Source: Bacteroidales bacterium (GTDB lineage Bacteria; Bacteroidota; Bacteroidia; Bacteroidales; Bacteroidaceae). From it: 61,955 nt of DNA. The stretch is from contig SFCP01000004.1 of assembly GCA_004558535.1 (NCBI GenBank), positions 1 through 61,955 on the forward strand. Direction: 5' to 3'. A program made the translations under genes and the position numbers. Below the pieces are notes generated by a model that made no database searches, had not been told where the DNA came from, and saw nothing but the letters and a program-made list of their open reading frames with translations. Below, one piece after another: positions 9,022 to 17,793 of this stretch (positions within the stretch are counted from its first letter, which is position 1; the number at the start of each line of letters is the position of its first letter).

Positions 9022-9231
9022 CGCAAAAATTCGGAAAATCGGGAAACCTGGGGCGCGGAAATGGCTGCCGGCGGCCTTATTCGGGTGTGGAAAAGGCCCT
9101 TTCGTGCGCCCGCAGGCCCCATTGCACCCCCAGCGGGGAGCGCGTGGTCCACCCGCCCGGCCCTTTTCCCTCCGTTTGTCCGCGCCCGCTGTGCAGGCCT
9201 CTCCCGCTCCGTGCGCGATATGTATAGGTTG

Positions 9232-9505
9232 GTTAATTCACATTTGGATTTCGCGCAAATTCTTCGTATCTTTGCCTTTGCAAAGGAGGGCAATCGTCGC
9301 GGCGGTTGCCCTCCTGCTTTTTACAAAGCCGGCAGTGGGGGTATTTGGCGGCGGGATGGTCAAAACTAAGTCGGACTTAGTTTTTTCTACAAAGCACTTG
9401 GTTGAAACTACTCGGCACATAGTTTTTCGTAGGTGCTGAGGGCGCGCGAGGAAGTAGTAGGTGGGGATGGTGTGGCGGCATAAAAATCCTTAAATAATCG
9501 GAAAT
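9232..9505 (+). repeat. Dispersed promoter-hairpin-iteron element, copy B
   Basis: The order on the plus strand is GTTAATTCAC, TTTG (9243-9246), 20 nt, TATCTTTG (9267-9274), a hairpin pairing GGAGGGCAA (9285-9293) with TTGCCCTCC (9306-9314), TGCTTTTT, and then 21-bp iterons (9363-9425) that include a perfect palindrome CTAAGTC-G-GACTTAG. It ends at AATCGGAAAT. Copies C and H are near-identical in this longer form. Confidence 0.85.
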
Positions 9506-9609
9506 ATCTTTAGAGTGCGGGCGCTTGGGAGCAACGAGAGCCTATGGCGGGCAGGTTTCCATCCTGCGCAAAAGACGTAAAGCACCTGTGGCGAAGGAGG
9601 CCCGGGCAC

Positions 9610-9647
9610 AAAAAAACACGGAGAACGGCGGTGGGCCATTCTCCGTG
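9610..9647 (-). terminator. Intrinsic terminator of the calcium ATPase gene
   Basis: CACGGAGAA (9617-9625) pairs with TTCTCCGTG (9639-9647). On the minus strand the stem is followed by seven T residues (9616-9610), about 30 nt past the ATPase stop codon. Confidence 0.85.
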
Positions 9648-9677
9648 GGAAGGGGGATGTGTGTGGAGGCAGTGTGC

Positions 9678-12398
9678 CTATTTCCAAAACCGGCGTTTCA
9701 GCTCGCCGGCCCACAGTATGACGCTCGTGGCGGCAAGGAGGATGCCCCAGTCGGCGGCTGCGAGGGGGCACACCTGGAACATTTCGCCGCCCAGGCTGAC
9801 GATGAAGAACTGTCCCACCAGTATCAGTACGCCCACCAGCAGGAAGCCGCGGTCGGCGCGCAGGTCGTGGAAAGCGCTGCGGCCCGTGAGGAAGGCCTTG
9901 GCATTGAACATATTCCAGAACTGGAGCAGGACAAACAGGGTGAAGAACACGGAGCCTTCGTAGCGCGTAATCTCGTTGACCGTGTCGGTCCAGGCGAATT
10001 GTAGCAGGCTCTCCGAACCGACGGCGCCGAGGGTGGCGTGGCGGAAGACGTAGATCAGGGCCAGGAGCGTGACGGTGAAGAAAATTCCCATGCCCAGGAT
10101 GCCCTGCCACATGGGGCGGGTGATGATGAAGTCCTCGCGGCGGCGCGGCCGGCACTGCATGACATCGGGCGAGGGCGGGAGCGAAGCCAGCGCCATGGCG
10201 GCAAAGGTGTCCATGATGAGGTTGACCCAGAGCATCTGGGTGACGGTGAGCGGCGAGGTCGTGCCGATGAATGCGCCGATAAAGACAATCAGACAGGCCG
10301 ACACGTTGATGGTCATCTGGAAGAGGATGAAGCGCTGTATGTTGCGATAGAGCGAGCGTCCCCACATTACGGCGCGCGTGATGCTGGCGAAGGAATTGTC
10401 CATGATGGTGATGTCGCTGGCCTCCTTGGCCACGCTGGTGCCGTCGCCCATCGACAGTCCGACGTGGGCGGCCTTGAGGGCCGGTGCGTCGTTGGTGCCA
10501 TCGCCCGTCACGGCTACCACCTGGCCTTTCGCCTGTAGCGTCTCGACCAGCCGCTTCTTGTCCATCGGCCGTGCACGCGAGATGATTTTCAGGTCCATGA
10601 TACGCTCGTTCAGTTCCTCGTCGCTCAGTGCGGCAAAGGCCGGACCTGTGATTTCGTTGGGAGCACCGTCGCCCGGCTGCCACAGGCCGATTTGTCGGCC
10701 GATTTCGCGCGCCGTTCCCGGCGTGTCGCCCGTCACAATCTTGATTTGGATGCCCGCATCAAGGCAGGCGTTGACGGCGGCCGGCACGTCGCTGCGCACG
10801 GGGTCGGCGATGGCGGCAATTCCCAGGAAGGTCAGGCGCTCGGCCAGCACGCGGTGGTCGTCGAAGGTGGCATCGCCATCGGCCAGCACCTGGCAGGCGA
10901 AGCCCAGCGTGCGCATGGCTTTCCCCTGGTAGAGGGCCAGTTGCTCGTCGATGCTTTCCGCTGTGCGTCCGCCGGCGATATGGCGGCACAGGCCGCGCAC
11001 GATTTCCGGTGCGCCCTTGACGTAGAGCACGCGGCGGCCTCCCAGTGCGGCGCTACGCACCACCGTGGCCATGTATTTGCGCTCGGTGGAGAAGGTAAGT
11101 TGCTCGCAGACGGGTGCAGCCTCGCGCAGGGCGGCATAGTCCCGTCCCTGTGCGTTGAGCCAAAGGAGCAGGGCTCCCTCGGTGGGGTTGCCGATGACGC
11201 GGACGGCGGCCTGTCCCTCGGCGCCGGCCTCGTCGGTGTGCTGCAGGAAAGCAGTGCTGTTGGCCGCCAGCCCCTCGGCCAGAATTTCGTGGGGGTCGGC
11301 CGGCAGGTCCTCCGTCTGCGTCGTGGCGAAGAGGTCCATTTCGTGGACGCGCATCTGGTTTTGCGTCAGTGTGCCCGTCTTGTCGGTACAGATGACGGTC
11401 GTGGCGCCCATCGTCTCGCAGGCGTGCATCTTCCGCACCAGGTTGTTCGTGCGCAGCATGCGGCGCATGCTCAGGGCGAGGGAGAGCGTGACGCTCATCG
11501 GCAGTCCCTCGGGCACGGCAACGACGACCAGAGTGACGGCCACCATGACGCTTTGCAGCAGCGCGGCCGAGAAGTCGAGCAGGTCGAAGTTGCCGCCCTC
11601 TCGCAGGTAGATGAAGAGGCGGCCCGCCACGATGAGCAGTGCCAGCACGTAGCTGATGCGCGATATGACGGTGCCCAGGCGGTCCAGCTGGTGATTGAGG
11701 GGCGTCTTGACGCTGTTGTCAATCTGTGCAGCGGTGAATACTTTTCCGTTTTCGGTAGCATCGCCCACCGCCGTTACCTCCAGGATGCCGTGGCCGTCGA
11801 CTACGGTGGTGCCACGTAGGGCTTGGTCGGTCGGATAGGTGGCTTCGGGGTCGAAATCCTCGGGGCGGACAGATTTCTTGACCATGGGTTCGCCCGTCAG
11901 GCTGGACTCGTTGATTTGCAAGGAGACGGCCTCCAGCAGTTTTCCGTCGGCAGGAACCTCTGCGCCGGCACCCAGCACGACGATGTCGCCCACGACGATG
12001 TCAGCCTTGGGCACCTCGGTGACTTCGCCGCTCCGGATGACTTGCACAGGGTCTTCGTCGCTTACGGCATTGAGGATGTCGAAGGCGCGGTTGGCTTTCA
12101 CCTCAAACCAAAAGCCGATGCCCGTGGCCAGAATGACGGCCAGGAAAATGCCGGCCGGCTCGAAGAATACCTCCCAATCGCCGGCGTGCTCGCCGCCTTC
12201 GTGCAGAAATTCAAACAGGCTGATGCCCAACGAAGCCAGCAAGGCCAGCAGGAGGATGCGGATGATGGGATCACGAAATTTCTCAAGGAATTGTTTCCAC
12301 AGGGACGCCTTCTTGGGTGGCGTTAGTACGTTGCGTCCGTGGAGAGTGCGACTTTCCTCAACTTGAGTAGGATTTAGTCCGGTGTGTGTATGACTCAT
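9678..12398 (-). CDS. Calcium-translocating P-type ATPase
   Basis: This 906-residue protein is a P-type ATPase of the P2A/PMCA-like calcium group. An N-terminal cation-ATPase segment and two membrane helices precede the actuator domain with its TGE motif (SLTGEP). The phosphorylated aspartate is Asp339 in DKTGT, the nucleotide-binding domain carries KGAPE, and the hinge motif is GDGTNDAPAL. Several C-terminal membrane helices follow. The PEGLP motif in helix 4 agrees with calcium transport. The start at 12398 (MSHTHTGLNP) is preferred to an ATG 63 nt upstream because the family begins near there. It probably exports calcium; the precise ion is inference. Confidence 0.9.
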   Translation of the reverse strand: MSHTHTGLNPTQVEESRTLHGRNVLTPPKKASLWKQFLEKFRDPIIRILLLALLASLGISLFEFLHEGGEHAGDWEVFFEPAGIFLAVILATGIGFWFEVKANRAFDILNAVSDEDPVQVIRSGEVTEVPKADIVVGDIVVLGAGAEVPADGKLLEAVSLQINESSLTGEPMVKKSVRPEDFDPEATYPTDQALRGTTVVDGHGILEVTAVGDATENGKVFTAAQIDNSVKTPLNHQLDRLGTVISRISYVLALLIVAGRLFIYLREGGNFDLLDFSAALLQSVMVAVTLVVVAVPEGLPMSVTLSLALSMRRMLRTNNLVRKMHACETMGATTVICTDKTGTLTQNQMRVHEMDLFATTQTEDLPADPHEILAEGLAANSTAFLQHTDEAGAEGQAAVRVIGNPTEGALLLWLNAQGRDYAALREAAPVCEQLTFSTERKYMATVVRSAALGGRRVLYVKGAPEIVRGLCRHIAGGRTAESIDEQLALYQGKAMRTLGFACQVLADGDATFDDHRVLAERLTFLGIAAIADPVRSDVPAAVNACLDAGIQIKIVTGDTPGTAREIGRQIGLWQPGDGAPNEITGPAFAALSDEELNERIMDLKIISRARPMDKKRLVETLQAKGQVVAVTGDGTNDAPALKAAHVGLSMGDGTSVAKEASDITIMDNSFASITRAVMWGRSLYRNIQRFILFQMTINVSACLIVFIGAFIGTTSPLTVTQMLWVNLIMDTFAAMALASLPPSPDVMQCRPRRREDFIITRPMWQGILGMGIFFTVTLLALIYVFRHATLGAVGSESLLQFAWTDTVNEITRYEGSVFFTLFVLLQFWNMFNAKAFLTGRSAFHDLRADRGFLLVGVLILVGQFFIVSLGGEMFQVCPLAAADWGILLAATSVILWAGELKRRFWK

Positions 12399-12502
12399 AA
12401 GGGTTAAAAAATAAGGGGCTTCGGTGTGAGGCCCCGTGATGAATTTCGGCTGGGGGGACACGTTGACTTGCCGGGCGGTGCGATGCTGCCGGGAGAGCAG
12501 TC

Positions 12503-14059
12503 TCAGTTGCGGTCGCCCTTGGGGCGGAGCGTCACGAGGGGGATGATCATTTCCTCCATCGAGATGCCGCCGTGTTGGAACGTGTCCTTATAATATTGTA
12601 CGTAGTGGTTGTAGTTGTTGGGGTAGGCGAAGAATCGGTCTCCGGTGGCAAAGATGTACGTAGTGGAGAGGTTGGGGGCCGGAAGTCCGATGCGCGCGGG
12701 CTGCTTCACCTCGTAGACTTCGCGGCGGTTGTACCCTAAGTTCTTGCCGAGCTTGTAGCGCAGGTTGGTGTTGACATTGCGGTCGCCCACCACCTTGCAG
12801 GGCGTCGTGGTGCGTATGCTGCCGTGGTCGGTCGTGACAATGGTCTCCGTATCGGGCGGGGTGGGCATCCGAAAGATGTCGCTGATGGCCGAATGCAGGA
12901 ACCAGGAGCGCGTGACGCCGCGGAAGGCCGCTTCGTTGCCGGCCAGTTCGCGCACCATGCGGGACTCAGTGCGGGCGTGCGAGAGGATGTCGATGAAGTT
13001 GACCACGATGATGTTGAGCCGGGCCGCCGCCAGCTGGCTCTGCGCGCTGAGCAGCCGGTCGGCATCGGCGGCCCCGTTGATTTTGTGGTAGGTGAAGGTC
13101 TCCTTGCGGCGATAGCGTTGCAGCAGTTGGCGTACCATCTCCTCCTCGAAGAGGTTTTTGCCCTCCTCATCCTCCTCCTCGACCCACAGCGAGGGGAGGT
13201 TCTTGCGAATATCGGCAGGCATCATGCCGGCGAAGAGGGCGTTGCGTGCGTATTGCGTGGCGGTGGGCAGGATGGAGAAGTAGAGGTCTTCGTCGATGTC
13301 GAAGTCGTTCTTCAGTTCCTCGGCCAGGACGCGCCATTGGTCGAAGCGGAAATTGTCCAAGACGAAGAGGCGCACCCGCTTGCCCGCGTTCAGTCGGGGG
13401 AAGACTACGCGCTTCATCACGTCGGGGCTGATGAGCGGCCGCTCCGCGTCGGGGGTGAACCACTCCTCGTAGTGATTTCGGATGTACTTGGCGAAGTTTT
13501 GATTGGCCTCCTCCTTCTGCATCCGCAACATGTCGGCCATGGGCCCGCCCGTCTCGGCCAGTTCCAATTCCCAGTGCACCAGTTTCTTGTAGAGCTCGAT
13601 CCATTCCTCGGGCGTCAGGCTGTCGCTGATCTGCATGCCGATTTGTGCGAACTCGCGGCGGTAGGCGGACTCCGCCACCTCGCTTACAATCTCGCGGCGG
13701 TGGATGTTTTTCTTCAGCGCAAGGAGTATTTGATTGGGATGAACGGGCTTGATGAGATAGTCGGCAATCTTTGCGCCGATAGCTTGATTCATGAGGTCCT
13801 CGGCCTCGTTTTTTGTCACCATAACGACAGGTACGGCAGGGCGGATTTCCTTTATTCCCGCCAAAGTCTCGAGTCCGCTCAAGCCGGGCATGTTCTCGTC
13901 GAGCAGGATAAGGTCGAAGTCCGACTCGCGGCACAGGTCGATGGCGTCAGTGCCGTTGGAGGCCGTCGAAACGTCATATCCTTTTCCGCGAAGGAAGATC
14001 ATGTAGGGCTTGAGCAGGTCTATTTCATCGTCGACCCAAAGTAATCTGCCGTTGGTCAT
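12503..14059 (-). CDS. porX: PorX-type response regulator with PglZ domain
   Basis: This 518-residue protein joins an N-terminal receiver domain (acidic Asp10/Asp11, phospho-acceptor Asp54 in LLDENMPG, Lys104 in the IKP motif) to a helical linker and a C-terminal PglZ domain of the alkaline phosphatase superfamily (about 200-518). This architecture matches PorX, which regulates type IX secretion genes in Porphyromonas gingivalis and in related species has phosphodiesterase activity through the PglZ domain. The secretion operon lies about 2.5 kb away, beyond metF and holB, which supports the assignment. A TAACTTCG sequence 30-40 nt upstream could be its -7 element. The partner kinase PorY is not in the window. 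Confidence 0.92.
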   Translation of the reverse strand: MTNGRLLWVDDEIDLLKPYMIFLRGKGYDVSTASNGTDAIDLCRESDFDLILLDENMPGLSGLETLAGIKEIRPAVPVVMVTKNEAEDLMNQAIGAKIADYLIKPVHPNQILLALKKNIHRREIVSEVAESAYRREFAQIGMQISDSLTPEEWIELYKKLVHWELELAETGGPMADMLRMQKEEANQNFAKYIRNHYEEWFTPDAERPLISPDVMKRVVFPRLNAGKRVRLFVLDNFRFDQWRVLAEELKNDFDIDEDLYFSILPTATQYARNALFAGMMPADIRKNLPSLWVEEEDEEGKNLFEEEMVRQLLQRYRRKETFTYHKINGAADADRLLSAQSQLAAARLNIIVVNFIDILSHARTESRMVRELAGNEAAFRGVTRSWFLHSAISDIFRMPTPPDTETIVTTDHGSIRTTTPCKVVGDRNVNTNLRYKLGKNLGYNRREVYEVKQPARIGLPAPNLSTTYIFATGDRFFAYPNNYNHYVQYYKDTFQHGGISMEEMIIPLVTLRPKGDRN

Positions 14060-14205
14060 AGGTGGGTATGGTCTAAAAGGCCCGTAGTGGGCATTATATG
14101 GCTGCGAAGTTAGAAAAAATGGGTGAACAGACCAAGCAGGTACGGCATAGTTCTATGTCGCAGCAAGCCGGCAGTGCGAAAATCCGTCGCCGCGGCGCGA
14201 AAACC

Positions 14206-14236
14206 TTGGCCGTTTCCTCAGGTTTTCTTAATTTTG
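14206..14236 (+). promoter_or_regulatory. Promoter of metF-holB
   Basis: TTG at 14206-14208, then 20 nt, then TAATTTTG at 14229-14236. Transcription would start near 14243. I see no SAM-responsive leader in the roughly 75 nt before metF. Confidence 0.7.
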
Positions 14237-14318
14237 CCGTGGCCTCGCGTCGAGAGAAATGGCGGGAGGCCACGTAGCGCGCCGCAACTTGGGCGGCGAA
14301 TTTTATAAGAAAAGGATT

Positions 14319-15272
14319 ATGAAAATTATCGACTTGATAAAACAGGGCAGCGGGACGGCATTCTCGTTTGAAGTGCTGCCGCCGCTGAAGGGAACAGGCA
14401 TCGAAGGACTGAAACGTACTATCGAAAAATTACGAGAGTACAATCCCGCTTACATAAATATCACAACGCATCGCTCAGAATACGTCTATACCGACCTGGG
14501 GGACGGACTGATGCAACGCTCGCGCCTGCGGCGCCGACCGGGTACGGTGGCTGTGGCCGCAGCTATCCAAAACGAATACCGCATCCCCGTGGTGCCGCAC
14601 ATTCTGTGCTCCGGATTTACGCGCGAAGAGACAGAGTACGTCCTGCTCGACCTGCAATTTTTGGGCATCGAGAACCTGCTCGTCCTGCGCGGCGACAAAG
14701 CCAAGGAGGACAGCTCCTTCCGCCCGACTCCCGACGGCTATACACACACGACCGAGCTGATGGGACAAATCAACGACTTCAACCGCGGATTTTTTGTGGA
14801 CGGGACACCCATCAAAGTGCCCGGCGTGCCTTTTAGCTACGGCGTGGCCTGCTACCCCGAGAAGCATGAGGAAGCCCTCAACCTGGATACGGATTTCTAT
14901 TGGTTCAAACGGAAGGTGGAAATGGGCGCCGAGTATGGCGTGACACAGCTTTTCTATGACAACAAAAGCTACTTCCGCCTGCTGGAAAAGGCGCGGGAAA
15001 ACGGTGTCAGCGTGCCCATTATACCCGGCATAAAGCCGCTGACAAAGATGTCGCAGCTAAGCATCGTCCCCAAGACCTTCCATTGCGACTTCCCCGAGGA
15101 ACTGGCGCGCGAAGCCGTGAAATGCAAGACGGACGAGGAGGTAAAGGCCCTTGGCGTGGAGTGGGGCGTGCAGCAGTGCCGCGAGCTGATGGCTCACGGC
15201 GTGCCCAGCATTCACTTCTACACTGTGTCGGCCGTGGACAGCATCGCAGAAATCGCTAAAAGGATTTATTAG
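14319..15272 (+). CDS. metF: 5,10-methylenetetrahydrofolate reductase
   Basis: This 317-residue flavoprotein reduces 5,10-methylene-THF to 5-methyl-THF, the methyl donor for methionine synthesis. The FSFEVLPP segment near the start, the NITTH segment, the ILCSGFTREE region and LVLRGD are family landmarks of the (beta-alpha)8 barrel. The length is normal. The start at 14319 (MKIIDLIKQ) is chosen over 14259 because the enzyme family starts there and the upstream codons overlap the leader. holB follows after 34 nt and is probably co-transcribed. Confidence 0.95.
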   Translation: MKIIDLIKQGSGTAFSFEVLPPLKGTGIEGLKRTIEKLREYNPAYINITTHRSEYVYTDLGDGLMQRSRLRRRPGTVAVAAAIQNEYRIPVVPHILCSGFTREETEYVLLDLQFLGIENLLVLRGDKAKEDSSFRPTPDGYTHTTELMGQINDFNRGFFVDGTPIKVPGVPFSYGVACYPEKHEEALNLDTDFYWFKRKVEMGAEYGVTQLFYDNKSYFRLLEKARENGVSVPIIPGIKPLTKMSQLSIVPKTFHCDFPEELAREAVKCKTDEEVKALGVEWGVQQCRELMAHGVPSIHFYTVSAVDSIAEIAKRIY

Positions 15273-15284
15273 TTCGCCCCCTTA

Positions 15285-15297
15285 CCTATAATATTAG
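15285..15297 (+). promoter_or_regulatory. TATAATATTA motif before holB
   Basis: CCTATAATATTAG lies 9 nt upstream of the holB start. The same AT-only core recurs in the same orientation relative to gldL, nadA and the M6 protease gene. Its function is unknown; it may be a leader or promoter-like element. Confidence 0.4.
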
Positions 15298-15306
15298 ACT
15301 GCTATC

Positions 15307-16437
15307 ATGTCAGCAAAAACTTACCACATCGTAGGACAGCACGAAGTACGCGAAAGGTTGGCGCGACAGCTCGCCGAGGGACGCGTGGCGCACGCCCAAT
15401 TGTTCTGCGGGCCGGAAGGGTGCGGCAAACTGCCCATCGCGTTGGAATTTGCACGCGCACTCTTGTGCCACCAGCCCACGGAGGGACACGCATGTGGCAC
15501 TTGCGCGTCCTGTAAAATGACGGCGGGCCTCGTACATCCCGACTTGCACTTCGTATTCCCCGTGATAAAACCCGCAGGCAGCTCGGGCGAAGTCACCAGT
15601 GATACCTACTTGAAAGAGTGGAGGGAGCAGTTGCAACGAAGTCCTTACTTCTCGCGCCAAGATTGGTTGGCCGACATGGGAGTCCAGAACCAGCAGTCAC
15701 AAATCCCCGTGGCCGAGAGCGATAATATCCTGCGGAAACTTTCGCTGACGGCTGCGCAGGGCGGATATCGCGTGGTGATTGTCTGGCTTCCCGAACAAAT
15801 GAACGCGCAGGCGGCCAACAAACTGCTGAAACTGATTGAAGAGCCACCGACACAGACAGTATTTTTGCTTGTAAGCGACAGACCGGAGCACTTGCTGGCT
15901 ACTATTTTGAGCCGTACCCAACGTATTAATATCCCACCCATACCAACGGACGATTTGGCCGCCGAACTGGTGGAAAACTGCGGACTTCAGCCCGAGGATG
16001 CACGACTTATTGCGCGCCAAAGCGCAGGTAATTTCACCGAAGCCCTGCAGAAAATCACCGTAAACGCCGATGCTGAGCTCTACTTCGACCTCTTTGTCAT
16101 GCTGATGCGACTTAGTTACAAGCGCGACGTACGTGGTATAAAAAAGTGGGCAGACGAGGTCGCCGAATGGGGACGTGAGCGACAAAAGGCTTTCCTGACG
16201 TACTGCCTACATCTTGTTCGCGAAAATTTTATGTACAATTTCCGGCAAGAGGAACTGACTTACATGAGTTCCAACGAGTCTGAATTTGCCGTTCGCTTCG
16301 CCCGATTTATAAATGAACGCAATGTAATCGGAATTATGCAGGAGATGGAAGCCGCGCTGCGCGACATCGGTCAGAACGTGAACCCCAAGATGGTGTTCTT
16401 CAGCTTTGCGCTCCGAATCATCGTCCTGCTGCTATAA
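15307..16437 (+). CDS. holB: DNA polymerase III delta' subunit
   Basis: This 376-residue AAA+ protein is the delta' subunit of the clamp loader. The Walker-A-like GPEGCGK lies at about residue 36, the zinc-binding cysteines are in the ACGTCASC segment, and the SNAQAANKLLKLIEEPP-like region (here NAQAANKLLKLIEEPP) is the family's strongest landmark. As expected for delta', it probably does not hydrolyse ATP. It is downstream of metF in the same direction, and a bidirectional terminator follows. Confidence 0.9.
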   Translation: MSAKTYHIVGQHEVRERLARQLAEGRVAHAQLFCGPEGCGKLPIALEFARALLCHQPTEGHACGTCASCKMTAGLVHPDLHFVFPVIKPAGSSGEVTSDTYLKEWREQLQRSPYFSRQDWLADMGVQNQQSQIPVAESDNILRKLSLTAAQGGYRVVIVWLPEQMNAQAANKLLKLIEEPPTQTVFLLVSDRPEHLLATILSRTQRINIPPIPTDDLAAELVENCGLQPEDARLIARQSAGNFTEALQKITVNADAELYFDLFVMLMRLSYKRDVRGIKKWADEVAEWGRERQKAFLTYCLHLVRENFMYNFRQEELTYMSSNESEFAVRFARFINERNVIGIMQEMEAALRDIGQNVNPKMVFFSFALRIIVLLL

Positions 16438-16490
16438 ACCTGCTGCTTTTTATTACAAAGTATTGCCGTCCGGCAAGGCTCAATCTGCCG

Positions 16491-16540
16491 CAAAAAAACG
16501 TCCGAAGACCTGTAAAAACAATCTTCGGACGTCTTTTTTT
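16491..16540. terminator. Bidirectional terminator between holB and gldN
   Basis: ACGTCCGAAGA (16498-16508) pairs perfectly with TCTTCGGACGT (16522-16532). A T-run follows on the plus strand (16534-16540) and an A-run precedes it (16492-16498), so it can end both the metF-holB and the porP-gldKLMN transcripts, which converge here. Confidence 0.9.
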
Positions 16541-16607
16541 CGAGGCAAGCCTTGCCTTAGGATGGAAGTAGGCACTTCGTATTTACTATGTGCTTTTTCG
16601 TTTGGAT

Positions 16608-17705
16608 TTAGTGGCGCTGGCGACGTACGCTCAGGCCGTTACCGCTACTGCGCGTGCTGGATTTGGATTTCGGTGTGGAGGAGCGTTTTGTCGACGAGGA
16701 CTTTTTTGTGTTGCTCTTCGAGGATACCGTTGTGCTTCCGCGGCGTGAGGTGGAGCGGCTTTTCGTATTGCCTCCCTCGGCCGCCGCAATGCTGTCTGCG
16801 CGTGCGGCATCGGCTGCGGCTTTGGCCATAGCTACCGAGTCGCGTCCCCACATGTGGTCTTGGAAGTCCACGATTTGGCGTTCGATGCGTTGTTGTTCCT
16901 TTCGTGTGGCTTCAGCGTCGGCTTCCACTTCATTGACGAGGATGCGGTCTTGCAGGTTGGTGGTTTTGTAAATATCACCTTCGTACAGGCCCAGCGTAAA
17001 GTAGTCATCGGCGGACATCATGGCGGCGTTGTTGAGATTGCTGCCCATGAGCATGAGCTTGCCGAGCAGGGGTGCCACGTCGTCGTACTTTATCCAGAAC
17101 ATGGGGTACTGCGAGTCTGCTCCGCCGAAGTCGTCGCCGCGTTTCAGCACGGGACAAATGGCTGTCACCTTCTTGTGGAATGTGGCTGTGTACTGGTCAT
17201 AGTATTCGCTCTCCTTGATAAAATAGACTTTCACCTGATCTGATGGCAGGTCCGCGTCGTTGACACGGATTCGTCCGTCTTTGGATTCGTAGAAAATCTG
17301 GTAGCGGTCCATCAGGTCCTTGGCTTTGACGATGTTGCTCTCGGAGAAATCTTCGTTTCCGTCGAGTTTGTAGTCGTAGGCCTTGATTTGTCCGCGCAGC
17401 ATTTGGCGGAAGAGGAAGGTGAAGAGGTTCATTTGTTCGCCTTGGGGGACGGTGGGGTAGTAAAGTACGGCATTGGCGTCTTTACCAAGGTCTATGGTGC
17501 GATAGATGTCGCGTCGCCATGCGGCGTTCTCGGGCATGGCCTGCGCTGTGGGGAAGTCGCGATAGGCTGACACCCGTGTAGTCCGTTCGGGTTGCGTTGT
17601 GTTGTCGTTTCCCTTGCGGCGGGCGGGTGGTTGTGCCACGGTAATGATGCACATCAGCGCCATAGCGGCCAGAAGTGTGGTACGGCGAATGCTGCTGTCG
17701 GTCAT
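16608..17705 (-). CDS. gldN: Type IX secretion protein GldN/PorN
   Basis: This 365-residue periplasmic protein belongs to the GldN/PorN family, which forms a ring with the lipoprotein GldK/PorK and joins it to the GldLM motor. A signal peptide covers about residues 1-24 and is followed by the family region with conserved segments MLRGQIKAYD and YFIKESEYYD. The last 70 residues or so are rich in Ser, Thr, Lys and Arg and of low complexity, which is more extended than in well-studied homologues. It is the last gene of the porP-gldK-gldL-gldM-gldN operon, 88 nt after gldM. Confidence 0.93.
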   Translation of the reverse strand: MTDSSIRRTTLLAAMALMCIITVAQPPARRKGNDNTTQPERTTRVSAYRDFPTAQAMPENAAWRRDIYRTIDLGKDANAVLYYPTVPQGEQMNLFTFLFRQMLRGQIKAYDYKLDGNEDFSESNIVKAKDLMDRYQIFYESKDGRIRVNDADLPSDQVKVYFIKESEYYDQYTATFHKKVTAICPVLKRGDDFGGADSQYPMFWIKYDDVAPLLGKLMLMGSNLNNAAMMSADDYFTLGLYEGDIYKTTNLQDRILVNEVEADAEATRKEQQRIERQIVDFQDHMWGRDSVAMAKAAADAARADSIAAAEGGNTKSRSTSRRGSTTVSSKSNTKKSSSTKRSSTPKSKSSTRSSGNGLSVRRQRH

Positions 17706-17793
17706 AATGTTGGGTAAGTTTGAGTGCGGTGAAAATAGGTAGGCTCCGGTGGCGCGCAGGTAGCACTTGGTGCGGCGGATTCCGTCGGAGCGG

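Larger units (their letters stand above)
8959..9677. other. Intergenic region upstream of parC
   Basis: The parC promoter, copy B of the dispersed element (9232-9505) and a terminator of the ATPase gene (9610-9647) occupy this stretch. The GC-rich part at 9060-9210 has overlapping open frames but nothing recognisable. Confidence 0.65.

Noticed and set aside
9490..10683. 397-codon minus-strand frame overlapping the calcium ATPase gene
   Set aside because: It lies in another frame of the ATPase coding region, is Arg/His/Pro-rich and matches nothing.
14100..14318. SAM riboswitch upstream of metF
   Set aside because: The leader after the predicted promoter is about 75 nt and I cannot draw a SAM-I, SAM-II or SAM-III fold.
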